From contig NZ_JAALEG010000029.1 of the NCBI RefSeq assembly GCF_011058165.1, positions 1 through 59,619 of the forward strand: DNA of 59,619 nt, given 5' to 3'. The DNA comes from Rhodococcus aetherivorans. GTDB lineage: Bacteria; Actinomycetota; Actinomycetes; Mycobacteriales; Mycobacteriaceae. Positions 1-8,775 of this stretch are shown piece after piece. Every line of letters begins with the position of its first letter. Positions within the stretch are counted from its first letter, which is position 1. Position numbers and translations under genes: made by a program. The notes under the pieces were generated by a model, which saw only the letters and a program-made list of their open reading frames with translations, had not been told where the DNA came from and ran no database searches.

Positions 1-393
1 GTAGGTCATCCGCGCCCAGGTGGCGATGGCGTCGCGTTCGGCGAGCAGGTCGTCGGCGGAGGTGGGGGTGCGGAAGAACGGCATGGTCACCCCGCCGTTG
101 CCGGTGTCGGTGGGACAGGTGAGGGTGCCGACGTGCTCGCCGGTGTGCAGCGAGTCGTAGAGGCGGGCGGTCATGCGGATGGAGTTGCGGAACGCCGGAT
201 GGTTGGTGAAGTCCTGGACCCGCTCGCCGTGCAGCCAGATCTCGCGGCCGTCCTTGATCGATTCGATGTACTCGTCGCCGGTCATCGGCCGCGTGGCGAA
301 ATTCTGCTGCCGGTTCGCCGGGGAATCGGCGGCGACGTTCACCGTGGAGCGGTCGATCGTGTTCTCGCCGGGACGGGACTCGAGAGTGGTCAT
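1..393 (-). CDS. pheA1: Phenol 2-hydroxylase, oxygenase component (HpaB/PheA1 family), partial
   Basis: Large component of a two-component FADH2-dependent phenol hydroxylase, expected to convert phenol to catechol in the cytosol. Only the first ~131 residues are present; the 3' part lies beyond the left edge. The ATG at 391-393 is preceded by AAGGAG at six bases. The run RPMTGDEYIESIKDGREIW near residue 36, followed by a motif-rich stretch (LHGERVQDF, then TNHPAFRNSIRMTARLYD), is typical of the N-terminal HpaB domain. It lies 50 bp downstream of the flavin reductase that would supply FADH2, so the two form an operon. The 4-hydroxyphenylacetate 3-monooxygenase paralogue is the alternative; the adjoining AraC regulator and catABC favour phenol. 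Confidence 0.88.
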   Translation of the reverse strand, partial: MTTLESRPGENTIDRSTVNVAADSPANRQQNFATRPMTGDEYIESIKDGREIWLHGERVQDFTNHPAFRNSIRMTARLYDSLHTGEHVGTLTCPTDTGNGGVTMPFFRTPTSADDLLAERDAIATWARMTY

Positions 394-443
394 GGATATC
401 TCCTTGCGGGTGAAGGGAACTGGTAAGTGGTTCCGGGCGGTGG

Positions 444-1007
444 TCAGTTCACCGCGGCATCGAGGTGGAGCGGGGTGAACCGGGTCCGGGCGTCGAACCA
501 GCCGCTGTGCGGATCGTCCATCGAGCCGTTCCATGCGGCGGAGGCGCTCGGTGCGCCGAGTTCGTGGAAGGTGCTCCGGTAGAACAGCAGCGGGGCGGTG
601 TCGCGGCACTGGGCGTCGACGATCTCGCCGATGTAGATCACGTGGTCGCCGCCGTCGTACTCGCGCCACGGGACGCAGGACAGGGTCGCCGCGGCCCCGG
701 CGAGCACCGGCGCCGTGGGTCCGTCCTCGAACACCGGGCCGGGGGTCTGCGGCCGGCCGGCGAAGTGCAGGGCGGTGTCGACCTGGTCCGCGGCGAGGAT
801 GTTCACCGCGAACGGTGCGCCGGAGAGGAAGCCGCACGCCTTCGACGTGCGGGTCAGGGTGACCTGGCACAGCCGGGGCTCGAGGGAGACGGCGGTGAAC
901 GCGGTCACCGTCGCGCCGTGGGGTGTGCCCTCGTGGTTGGCGCAGGTGATCACGGTGACGCCACTTGCGAACTGTCCGAAGATGTTCCGGAGCCGACGCT
1001 GTTCCAT
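444..1007 (-). CDS. pheA2: Flavin reductase component of phenol hydroxylase
   Basis: 187-residue NAD(P)H:flavin oxidoreductase of the HpaC/PheA2 family, which supplies reduced FAD to the oxygenase encoded just downstream. The fold signature is visible as FASGVTVITC near the N-terminus, then GATVTAFTAVSLEP and SGAPFAVNIL, as in flavin reductase-like domain proteins. The ATG at 1005-1007 has GGAGGAG about nine bases upstream. It is first in the pheA2-pheA1 transcript and divergent from the AraC-type gene at 1251. The order A2 before A1 is a small departure from the more familiar A1-A2 order. The family is clear; the phenol assignment rests on context. Confidence 0.87.
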   Translation of the reverse strand: MEQRRLRNIFGQFASGVTVITCANHEGTPHGATVTAFTAVSLEPRLCQVTLTRTSKACGFLSGAPFAVNILAADQVDTALHFAGRPQTPGPVFEDGPTAPVLAGAAATLSCVPWREYDGGDHVIYIGEIVDAQCRDTAPLLFYRSTFHELGAPSASAAWNGSMDDPHSGWFDARTRFTPLHLDAAVN

Positions 1008-1080
1008 TTCGGCGCTCCTCCCGGGTCGATCCGTGCTGGTGTGATGTAGACCATAGGAGCGGGTGGGTGCCGGCTGCGAT

Positions 1081-1116
1081 CCGCTGAACGCGGTCGCTAT
1101 CCGGTTAGCGCGGTCG
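1081..1116. promoter_or_regulatory. Tandem direct repeat, probable AraC-type activator site
   Basis: CCGCTGAACGCGGTCG (1081-1096) and CCGGTTAGCGCGGTCG (1101-1116) agree at 13 of 16 bases and are offset by 20 bp, two helical turns. They lie 74-109 bp upstream of the pheA2 start, in the divergent region shared with the AraC-type gene. Direct repeats with this offset are the usual binding arrangement of AraC-family activators. The binding itself is inferred. Confidence 0.6.
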
Positions 1117-1250
1117 GCGTGACCGATGGCCTCGTTTGCCCGGAGACGTGTTGCCCATCACACTGGGCAGTGGGTCCCGGGTATACCGGGACGAAGGTCC
1201 CGAATGGCGAACGGCGCCGAAGGTCCCGGGGACGGAAACGGAGGTACAGG

Positions 1251-2180
1251 GTGAGGTCGACGCCTGATCCGGCCGATTGGGACGAAGCCGAGCATGTGGT
1301 GTCCGACGCATACTTCCCGCACACCCTGGCCCCGCTGGCCGCCGGTACGGAACCGCACGTCGATGTCCGCGCGCTGCAGCTCGGTCCGCTGCGGCTGGCG
1401 CGAATCGGATGGGGCGCCGAGGTCACGGTGCAGTCGGACCATCCGGGTGCCTACGCGGTCAACATCCCCCTGTCCGGGCGCATCGAATCGGTGACCGCGG
1501 GCCGCGAGGTGGTCTCGGTGCAGGGACAGGCGTCGGTGTTCCGGCCGGACACCGCCGCCACCATCACCCGCTGGACCGACGACTGCGAGATCGTCGGCGT
1601 CAAGCTCGACCGCGACTACCTGGACCGTGAGCTGGCGCGGATCCTGGGACGTCCCGACCTGCAGTTGCCGGAGCAGGTGGACCTGACCGGGGAGGCCGGT
1701 CAGAGCTGGATGACCCTGCTGCGTTCGGTGGTCGATCAGCTGCGCGCGGACGAGGAGCTGTGGCGCAACCCATTGGTCGCCGAGCAGCTCTCCGGCGCCC
1801 TGACCTCGGCGTTCGTGCTCGCGGTGATGCCCGACGGCGGAACCGGCACCGCGGCGCGACCGCGGATCGTCAAGCGGGTCCTCGACCGCATCCACGAGGA
1901 TCCGGCCCAGCCGTGGACGTCGGCGGACATGGCCGAGCTGGCGGGCGTGAGCGTGCGCCGCCTCCAGGAGGGATTCCGCGAGTACCTGGGGGTCTGTCCC
2001 CGCGACTACCTGCTCGACCTGCGCCTCGAGCGGATCCACGAGGAGCTCGCGGCCGGCGACCCGGCGGCGACGTCGGTCACGGAGGTGGCCATGCGCTGGG
2101 GGATGACGCACACCGGCCGCTTCGCCGCCGCCTACCGCCGCAAGTACGGCGTGACCCCGTCCGCGACCCTGCGCGGCTGA
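1251..2180 (+). CDS. pheR: AraC-family activator of phenol hydroxylase
   Basis: AraC-type transcription factor of 309 residues, divergent from pheA2A1 and the likely phenol-responsive activator of that operon. The N-terminal half resembles the AraC ligand-binding-like domain (YAVNIPLSGRIESVTAGREV). The C-terminal ~100 residues carry the double helix-turn-helix (TSADMAELAGVSVRRLQEGF, then VTEVAMRWGMTHTGRFAAAY, ending in YGVTPSATLR). The GTG at 1251 was chosen because GGAGG lies seven bases ahead and the earlier in-frame start at 1119 would run through the promoter and the direct repeats. The ligand is inferred from neighbours. Confidence 0.82.
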   Translation: MRSTPDPADWDEAEHVVSDAYFPHTLAPLAAGTEPHVDVRALQLGPLRLARIGWGAEVTVQSDHPGAYAVNIPLSGRIESVTAGREVVSVQGQASVFRPDTAATITRWTDDCEIVGVKLDRDYLDRELARILGRPDLQLPEQVDLTGEAGQSWMTLLRSVVDQLRADEELWRNPLVAEQLSGALTSAFVLAVMPDGGTGTAARPRIVKRVLDRIHEDPAQPWTSADMAELAGVSVRRLQEGFREYLGVCPRDYLLDLRLERIHEELAAGDPAATSVTEVAMRWGMTHTGRFAAAYRRKYGVTPSATLRG

Positions 2181-2186
2181 CGAGAC

Positions 2187-2957
2187 CTACCCGCGGTACC
2201 CGAGGTCGGCGCTGAGGTCGTTCGCGGACTTCACCAGGCAGTCCACGGCGAGCGCGCGGAATTCCTCGGGCGTGTGCCGGGCCGCCGACGTCGAGCAGGC
2301 GAGCACACCGACCACGGTGCCGGCGGCGTCGCGCACCGGCGCCGCCGCCGAGATGAGGCCCTCCTCGAGCTCGGCGGAGGTGAGCGCGTAGCCCTGGGCG
2401 CGCACCCGGGCCAGCTCGGCCCGCAGTTCGTCCGCGTTGCCGACGGTCGCGGTGGCGAGCTTCTCGAAACTCGTGTCGGCGACGACCTGCTCGACGGTGT
2501 CGGTGGGGGCCCACGCCAGCAGCGCCCGGCCCATCGACGTCGCGTATGCGGGGACCCGGGTGCCCACCGAGACGTTGATGCTCATGATGCGCCGCACCGG
2601 GACCCGGGCGGCGTACACCACCTCGGCGCCGTCGAGAACGCCGAGGGAGGCGGATTCGCCGGTGTACTCGGAGATCTCGACCAGCCGCGGCATGGCGGCC
2701 TCGACCAGGGCGTGCGAGGCGGAGTAGTGCTGACCGATGCTGAGCACGCGCGGGGTCAGCGACCATCGGCTGCCCGTGTTGCTCACGTAGCCGAGCTTCT
2801 GCAGGGTCAGCAGGATGCGGCGGACCGCGGGCCGGGACAGGTCGGTCTTCGCTGCCAGTTCGGCGAGGGACGGGTTGGGGTGCTGTTCGTCGAACGCGAG
2901 CAGCACGGCAAAGCCGCGCTCGATGCTTTGGACGAAATCCCGGTCCTGGCTAGGCAT
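2187..2957 (-). CDS. catR: IclR-family regulator of the cat operon (CatR)
   Basis: 256-residue IclR-type regulator divergent from catA. An N-terminal winged helix-turn-helix (about residues 10-70: SLAELAAKTDLSRPAVRRIL) precedes the IclR effector domain (YTGESASLGVLDGAEVVYAA, then ATSMGRALLAW and AEVEEG-like AELEEGLISAAAP). In Rhodococcus an IclR-type CatR controls catABC and responds to a catechol-pathway intermediate; position and similarity fit that role. It is closely similar to the second IclR gene at 29395-30201 (PcaR) but divides its attention to the other branch. The stop lies only 6 bp from the stop of the convergent pheR gene. Confidence 0.85.
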   Translation of the reverse strand: MPSQDRDFVQSIERGFAVLLAFDEQHPNPSLAELAAKTDLSRPAVRRILLTLQKLGYVSNTGSRWSLTPRVLSIGQHYSASHALVEAAMPRLVEISEYTGESASLGVLDGAEVVYAARVPVRRIMSINVSVGTRVPAYATSMGRALLAWAPTDTVEQVVADTSFEKLATATVGNADELRAELARVRAQGYALTSAELEEGLISAAAPVRDAAGTVVGVLACSTSAARHTPEEFRALAVDCLVKSANDLSADLGYRG

Positions 2958-3023
2958 TGCTGGCTCCTACCTGCGGTTTCGGCGCCCGGGGCCACCCGGG
3001 TGTTGACAATCACCTGTGACTGG

Positions 3024-3066
3024 ACGCACAGTGTGTGTACGCACTGCGATACAGAAGTACGCACAG
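3024..3066. promoter_or_regulatory. Three ACGCAC(A/T)G repeats in the catR-catA intergenic region
   Basis: ACGCACAG at 3024-3031, ACGCACTG at 3039-3046 and ACGCACAG at 3059-3066 share one orientation, with offsets of 15 and 20 bp. They lie 88-130 bp upstream of the catA start, between the divergent catR and catA genes, and are good candidates for CatR binding or a shared promoter element. The role is inferred from position and repetition. Confidence 0.5.
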
Positions 3067-3123
3067 CGTACAACCCGAGTGGCGAGAGCGCCAGCCCCGC
3101 GATCACCACGACAGCTTTCGTGA

Positions 3124-4005
<882 letters not shown>

Positions 4006-4036
4006 TCGTCTCCATGGACCGGGTCCACGTGAGTTG

Positions 4037-4075
4037 ACGAATGCCGGTGTCCACCAAGAGGACACCGGCATTCGT
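4037..4075 (+). terminator. 16-bp perfect hairpin between catA and catB
   Basis: ACGAATGCCGGTGTCC (4037-4052) and its exact complement (4060-4075) enclose a 7-base loop. There is no T-run after the stem. It starts 31 bp after the catA stop and ends 59 bp before catB. It could act as a partial terminator, an RNA-processing site or a stabiliser of the upstream catA message. Confidence 0.65.
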
Positions 4076-4134
4076 CGTCCCCGAGGGTCCACTGTTGCCC
4101 GCATCACCGCCGATATCCGATTGTGAGCTGTTCG

Positions 4135-5262
4135 ATGTCCGACCCCGACCTGAAGATCGTCTCGATCGACACGACGATCATCGACGTGCCGCTGGTACGT
4201 CCGCACAAGTTCGCCACCACCACCGCCGAGAAGCAGCCCATCCTGCTCGTGGCGATCACCACCGCGGGCGGCGTCACCGGTTACGGCGAGGGCGTCGTGC
4301 CCGGCGGTCCGTGGTGGGGTGGTGAATCCGTCGAGACGATGAAGGCGATCGTCGACGGCTACATCGCCCCCTACATCGCCGGCCGCGGCGTCGACGAGAT
4401 CAGCGGCATCATGGTCGACATCGAACGCGTCGTCTCCGGCGCCCGGTTCGCCAAGGCCGCCGTCGACGTCGCCCTGCACGACGCCTGGGCCCGCGCCCTC
4501 GGCGTCGGCGTGCACGCCCTGCTCGGCGGCGCCTTCCGCACCGGGGTCGACGTGCGCTGGGCGCTCGGCGCCGCGCCGGTCGAGGAGATCCTCGAGGAGG
4601 TCGAGGAGAAGATGGCGGCCCGCCTGAACTTCGCGTTCAAGCTCAAGATGGGCGCGCTCGACCCGAAGGTCGACACCGAACGTGTCGTCACGATCGCGCA
4701 GGCCCTTGAGGGCAAGGCCGGCGTCAGCATCGACGTCAACGCCCGCTGGGACCGGTTCACCGCGCTGCGGTACGTCCCGCAACTCGTCGACGGCGGCGTC
4801 GAACTCATCGAACAGCCGACTCCCGGCGAGCAGCGCGAGGTCCTCGCCGAGATCAACCATCTGGTGTCTGCCCCGGTCATGGCCGACGAGTCCGTGCAGA
4901 CGCCGCACGACGCGCTCGAGATCGCCAAGCTCGGCGCCGCCGACGTCATCGCCCTCAAGACCACCAAGTGCGGTGGGTTGCAACGCAGCAAGGAGGTCGT
5001 GGCCGTCGCCAAGGCGGCCGGAATCCGCTGCCACGGCGCCACCTCGATCGAGGGGCCCATCGGCACTGCGGCGTCCATCCACTTCGCCTGCGCCGAGCCC
5101 GGGATCAACTACGGCACCGAGCTGTTCGGGCCGCAGCTGTTCGCCGTCGAGCTGCTGCAGACCCCGCTCGACTACTCCGACGGGCAGGTGCACCTCCCGC
5201 AGGGGCCCGGCCTCGGCGTCGAACTCGACATGGACGTCGTCAAGCACCTCGCCCGCGACTGA
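4135..5262 (+). CDS. catB: Muconate cycloisomerase
   Basis: Enolase-superfamily enzyme that lactonises cis,cis-muconate to muconolactone. About 375 residues, a normal length. The barrel residues are visible: KLKMG with the catalytic lysines, DVNARWD, EQPTPG and ADES for the three metal-binding acids, and ALKTTKCGG with the general base lysine near the C-terminal part. I chose the ATG at 4135, because related proteins begin close to SDPDLKIVSIDTTIID; an in-frame GTG at 4123 adds four residues. Neither has a convincing ribosome-binding site. It lies between two perfect hairpins, downstream of catA and upstream of catC. Confidence 0.94.
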   Translation: MSDPDLKIVSIDTTIIDVPLVRPHKFATTTAEKQPILLVAITTAGGVTGYGEGVVPGGPWWGGESVETMKAIVDGYIAPYIAGRGVDEISGIMVDIERVVSGARFAKAAVDVALHDAWARALGVGVHALLGGAFRTGVDVRWALGAAPVEEILEEVEEKMAARLNFAFKLKMGALDPKVDTERVVTIAQALEGKAGVSIDVNARWDRFTALRYVPQLVDGGVELIEQPTPGEQREVLAEINHLVSAPVMADESVQTPHDALEIAKLGAADVIALKTTKCGGLQRSKEVVAVAKAAGIRCHGATSIEGPIGTAASIHFACAEPGINYGTELFGPQLFAVELLQTPLDYSDGQVHLPQGPGLGVELDMDVVKHLARD

Positions 5263-5270
5263 CCACACCC

Positions 5271-5310
5271 GTGCGCGGTTTCGGTAGAAACAGCTACCGA
5301 AACCGCGCAC
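5271..5310 (+). terminator. 17-bp perfect hairpin between catB and catC
   Basis: GTGCGCGGTTTCGGTAG (5271-5287) pairs without mismatch with 5294-5310 around a 6-base loop. It starts 8 bp after the catB stop and ends 21 bp before the catC start; the catC ribosome-binding site (AAAGGAG) follows directly. No T-run is present. Its position inside an operon suggests attenuation or differential mRNA stability rather than a simple operon end. Confidence 0.65.
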
Positions 5311-5331
5311 GGCCCGAAAGGAGTACGCACC

Positions 5332-5616
5332 ATGGCACTGTTCCACGTTCGCATGGACGTCGACATCCCCCGCGACCTCGATCCCGAGGTGCGGGCCGAG
5401 ACCGTCGCGCGGGAGAAGGCCTACAGCCAGGAACTGCAGCGCGAGGGCAAGTGGCGGGAGATCTGGCGCATCGTCGGCAAGTACAGCAACATCAGCATCT
5501 TCGACGTCGACTCCGCCGACGAACTCCACGAGATCCTGTGGAACCTGCCGCTGTTCCCGTACATGAACATCGAGATCATGCCGCTGACCAAGCACGGATC
5601 CGACATCAAGGACTAG
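5332..5616 (+). CDS. catC: Muconolactone delta-isomerase
   Basis: 94-residue protein of the small ferredoxin-like muconolactone isomerase family, converting muconolactone to 3-oxoadipate enol-lactone. The N-terminus (MALFHVRMDVDIP), the central REGKWREIWRIVGKYSNIS segment and NLPLFPYMNIEIMPLTKH near the end match the family over its full length. AAAGGAG precedes the ATG. It is last in catABC. No catD follows, so the enol-lactone it makes must be hydrolysed elsewhere, most simply by the PcaL protein encoded at 30198-31367. Confidence 0.95.
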   Translation: MALFHVRMDVDIPRDLDPEVRAETVAREKAYSQELQREGKWREIWRIVGKYSNISIFDVDSADELHEILWNLPLFPYMNIEIMPLTKHGSDIKD

Positions 5617-5643
5617 TGGCCGCCGGCAGGCCATACTCGGGTA

Positions 5644-6777
5644 ATGGACCTGCCGCTGCACGACGTCTACGCCGAACCGACCCTCGCGGACCTGATGCCG
5701 TCCGTGCTCGCGTCCGCGGGGGTGCCCGGCGAGGCCAACCGTCTCGCGCTCGACGAGCAGTCCCGCACCGTCGTGTTGCTCGTCGACGGCATGGGGTGGA
5801 ACCTGCTGCGGCGCAATGCCGCAGCCGCCCCGTTTCTCACCGGACTCGACGGCCGGCCGATCCGCGCCGGATTCCCCACCACCACCGCGGTGAGCATCGC
5901 GTCGCTGGGCACCGGCCTGGCCTCCGGCGCCCACGCCATCACCGGTTACCAGTCCTACGTCGAGGAGATCGACGCCCCGTTCAACTGGCTGCGCTGGACC
6001 CTCGCCGGGACCGCGGTCGACCAGCGTGAGCGGCTCGTCCCCGAATGGGTGCAGCCCCACCCGACGGCGTTCGAACGCGCCGACGCCGCCGGGCTCACCG
6101 TGACCACCGTCGTGCCCCGCAGCTTCGACGGCAGCGGGCTCACCCGGGCCGTGCTGCGCGGCGGCAACTTCGTCGGTGTCTCCGCCTACGGCGACCTGCT
6201 CGCCCACGTCGTCGCTGCCGTCGCCGCCGGCGACCGCACCCTCGTCTACTGCTACCTCGGCGAGGTCGACACGATCGGCCACCTCTACGGACCCGAGTCC
6301 CCGTCCTGGACCGCGCAGTTCACCGTCGTCGACCGGTTCGTCGAGCAACTCGTCGCGGCCCTGCCCGCCGGGGCGCGGCTGCTGATCACCGCCGACCACG
6401 GCATGGTCGACGCCTCCCGGGGCCGTCGCGCCGACTTCGACCACATCTCCGGCCTCTCGGAGGACGTCGACGCGATCGCGGGCGAACCCCGTTGCCGGCA
6501 CGTGCACACCCGGCGGCCCGACGCAGTGCTGGAGCGGTGGCGCAACGAACTCGGCGACGACATGTGGATCGGCACCCGCGACGACGTGATCGCCGGCGGC
6601 CTGTTCGGCCCGGACCCGTCGCCCGCCGCGTGCCGACGCATCGGTGACGTCGTCGCGATCGGCCTCGGCGAGTCCACGGTGATCCGCTCCGACGGCGAAT
6701 TGGTCATGTCGCAGCTGCCCGGCCAGCACGGTGCGCTGACCGAGGAGGAGCTGCTGGTGCCGTTGCTGCAGGTCTGA
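5644..6777 (+). CDS. Alkaline phosphatase-superfamily phosphodiesterase/pyrophosphatase
   Basis: 377-residue member of the type I phosphodiesterase/nucleotide pyrophosphatase group. The metal site is visible as LLVDGMGW (Asp, about residue 45), the nucleophile threonine in GFPTTTAVS (about residue 80), YLGEVDTIGH and ITADHGMVD near residue 255. No signal peptide is evident, so a cytoplasmic or lipid-metabolic phosphodiester substrate is likely. Actinobacterial relatives are widespread but mostly without an assigned substrate. It follows catC by 27 bp but probably belongs functionally with the downstream esterase gene, 24 bp away. Confidence 0.8.
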   Translation: MDLPLHDVYAEPTLADLMPSVLASAGVPGEANRLALDEQSRTVVLLVDGMGWNLLRRNAAAAPFLTGLDGRPIRAGFPTTTAVSIASLGTGLASGAHAITGYQSYVEEIDAPFNWLRWTLAGTAVDQRERLVPEWVQPHPTAFERADAAGLTVTTVVPRSFDGSGLTRAVLRGGNFVGVSAYGDLLAHVVAAVAAGDRTLVYCYLGEVDTIGHLYGPESPSWTAQFTVVDRFVEQLVAALPAGARLLITADHGMVDASRGRRADFDHISGLSEDVDAIAGEPRCRHVHTRRPDAVLERWRNELGDDMWIGTRDDVIAGGLFGPDPSPAACRRIGDVVAIGLGESTVIRSDGELVMSQLPGQHGALTEEELLVPLLQV

Positions 6778-6801
6778 GGGCTGAGGGTCCGGAAGATACG
6801 T

Positions 6802-7830
6802 GTGACGGAGAGTACCTCGACCGGGTACCGGCCTCGTCCTATCGTGGCGTACATGCGCACCCACGGCTCGACGATCTGGCACTGGACGGTGAGCCTGCGG
6901 GCGATCCTCGTCTTCTGGTTCGTGCGGATCTTCGTGAAGCCGCTCTTCACCTGGTGGCCTGCCACCGACCGGGGCATCGAGACCCTCAGCCGGCTCGACC
7001 GTCGCGTCGACAAGCTGCTGCCCCGACCGCGTGGCGTCGACATCGACCCCCTGACCCTCGGCGGGGTGCCCAGCGAGCGCATCGAACCGCCGCGACCCGC
7101 CCGGGACTCGCTCGCCGGGGTCACCATCCTGTACTTCCACGGCGGCGCCTTCGTGTTCTGCGGCCTCGCCACCCACCGCACCGTCTGCTCACTGCTCGCC
7201 GCCGAGTCGGGGGTTCCGGTGTACTCCGTCGCCTACCGGCAGCTTCCCGTGGGCTCGATCGGTACCTCCGTCATCGACGCGATGGCTGCGTACACCGCGC
7301 TGCTCGAGACGGTCGAGGACCCCACCCGCATCGTCGTCGCCGGTGACTCGGCCGGCGGCTACCTGGCGATGAAGGTCGCCGAGATCGCCGCGCTGCGCGG
7401 CATGATCCGGCCGGCCGCGGTGATCGGCTACTCGCCGCTGCTCAACCTCGAACTCGAGGAGCACGACCCCGACTTCATGAAGCGCGACGCGTACCTGCCG
7501 ATGCGGCAGGTCGAGAAGCTACGCGACCGCTGGCTCGCCGGTCCCGACTACATCGAGGGCGAGGAGTCGCCCGTCCGTGCCGATCCGGCGCTGTTCCCGC
7601 CCGTGTTCTTCTCCGTCGCCGAGTACGAGATCACCCGACCCGACGTCGAGATCATGACCGGCGCCTTCGACGAGGTGGGCGCGACGGTCGAGACCCACCT
7701 GTGGGCCGGTCAGGTGCACGCCTTCCCGGTGATAGGGCAGGTGCTGCCCGAGGCCCGCACGCTGCTGCACTACAGCATCGACTTCGTGCGGCGCACCGTC
7801 GTCGCGCAGGAGCGTCGCCACACGGCATGA
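6802..7830 (+). CDS. Alpha/beta hydrolase, hormone-sensitive-lipase type esterase
   Basis: 342-residue esterase/lipase of the HSL group. The oxyanion-hole motif HGGAF sits near residue 114, the nucleophile elbow GDSAGG near 183, and the late Asp and His are in DVEIM and QVHAF. A hydrophobic N-terminal stretch (AILVFWFVRIFVKPLFTWW, about residues 34-52) suggests membrane association. Start GTG at 6802 has GGAAG ahead; an ATG at 6853 is a shorter alternative. Probably cotranscribed with the phosphodiesterase gene upstream. Substrate unknown; short acyl or steroid esters are typical of the family. Confidence 0.82.
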   Translation: MTESTSTGYRPRPIVAYMRTHGSTIWHWTVSLRAILVFWFVRIFVKPLFTWWPATDRGIETLSRLDRRVDKLLPRPRGVDIDPLTLGGVPSERIEPPRPARDSLAGVTILYFHGGAFVFCGLATHRTVCSLLAAESGVPVYSVAYRQLPVGSIGTSVIDAMAAYTALLETVEDPTRIVVAGDSAGGYLAMKVAEIAALRGMIRPAAVIGYSPLLNLELEEHDPDFMKRDAYLPMRQVEKLRDRWLAGPDYIEGEESPVRADPALFPPVFFSVAEYEITRPDVEIMTGAFDEVGATVETHLWAGQVHAFPVIGQVLPEARTLLHYSIDFVRRTVVAQERRHTA

Positions 7831-7840
7831 CCCCGCCGTG

Positions 7841-7895
7841 GCGGCCCGATGTCACATCCATTCGATCTGAGTGACGCGGTGTGACATTCGGCCGC
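7841..7895. terminator. Bidirectional hairpin between convergent genes (family A copy 1)
   Basis: Arms 7841-7856 and 7880-7895 pair at 14 of 16 positions around a 23-base loop, between the stops of a rightward esterase and a leftward LigB gene. The right arm TGTGACATTCGGCCG and loop bases TTCGATCTGA recur exactly in the hairpin at 35619-35669. Confidence 0.7.
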
Positions 7896-7907
7896 GTGCC
7901 CGGGCGG

Positions 7908-8774
7908 TCAGGTGTTGGTGTCGGACGGGTTCGGGGTGTCGGGGAACCCGGCGGACGGGGGGCCGTCCTCGCCGGCCGTGCACGTGACCCCGAGGGTGTA
8001 GGCGCTCATCGACAGCGATCCGTACGCGAAGCCGTCGACCAGGGGCTCGACGAGATCGTCGCCCACACCCGCCAGGCCCGCGAGGTACAGCAGCGGGAGG
8101 AAGTGATCCGTGGTGGGGACCGCGTGCTCGAAGTCGGCGTGCCCGTCGAGACTCGCGACACCGTCGGGGCGGTCCATGATCATGACCCGCGCCGCCGCGT
8201 CGAACCGGTGCGCCCAGTCGAACCCCTCGTCCGGGAGGCGCCGATCCATGCCGGCGAGGTTGTGCACGATGTTGCCGCTGGCCACGACGAGAACGCCCCG
8301 TTCGCGTAGCGGCGCGAGCTTCGCGCCGAGTTCGAGGTGGTAGTCGAAATCCTGGTAGGCGTTCAGGCTCAGCTGGACGACCGGCACGTCCGCGGCCGGG
8401 AAGGCGTGGGTGAGCACCGACCAGGTGCCGTGGTCGATGCCCCACGAGTCGACGTCCGCGCCGACCCAGGTCGGATGCACGACGTCGGCGATCTCCTCGG
8501 CCAGTTCGGGCAGCCCCGGCGCCGGGTACTGCACGTCGAACAGTTGCTGCTCGAAGCCGAAGAAGTCGTGGATGGTGCGCGGGCTGGGCATGGCGGTGAC
8601 GGCGGTGGCGTTGATGAACCAGTGCGCTGAGATCGCGAGGATCGCACGCGGCGTGGGGACCGCGCGCCCGAACTCCCGCCACGCCCGGGTGTAGCGGTTC
8701 GCGTCGAGCGCGTTGCGGGGGCTGCCGTGCCCGAGGAACGCGGCCGGCATGCGCGCGGACGGTTCGGCGGCCAC
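7908..8774 (-). CDS. Class III extradiol dioxygenase-family protein (LigB/DODA type)
   Basis: 288-residue protein of the YgiD/4,5-DOPA dioxygenase group. The metal-binding histidines appear in FLGHGSPRN (about residue 15), SAHWFI (about 50) and NIVHNLAGM (about 170), with a C-terminal VPTTDHFLPLLYLAG segment. Family members cleave catechols such as DOPA, but most bacterial ones have no proven physiological substrate. It starts at a GTG one base after the stop of the upstream lipase gene, so translation is probably coupled. An ATG at residue 9 is the alternative start. Nothing nearby ties it to the cat genes. Confidence 0.82.
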   Translation of the reverse strand: MAAEPSARMPAAFLGHGSPRNALDANRYTRAWREFGRAVPTPRAILAISAHWFINATAVTAMPSPRTIHDFFGFEQQLFDVQYPAPGLPELAEEIADVVHPTWVGADVDSWGIDHGTWSVLTHAFPAADVPVVQLSLNAYQDFDYHLELGAKLAPLRERGVLVVASGNIVHNLAGMDRRLPDEGFDWAHRFDAAARVMIMDRPDGVASLDGHADFEHAVPTTDHFLPLLYLAGLAGVGDDLVEPLVDGFAYGSLSMSAYTLGVTCTAGEDGPPSAGFPDTPNPSDTNT

Positions 8775-8775
8775 G

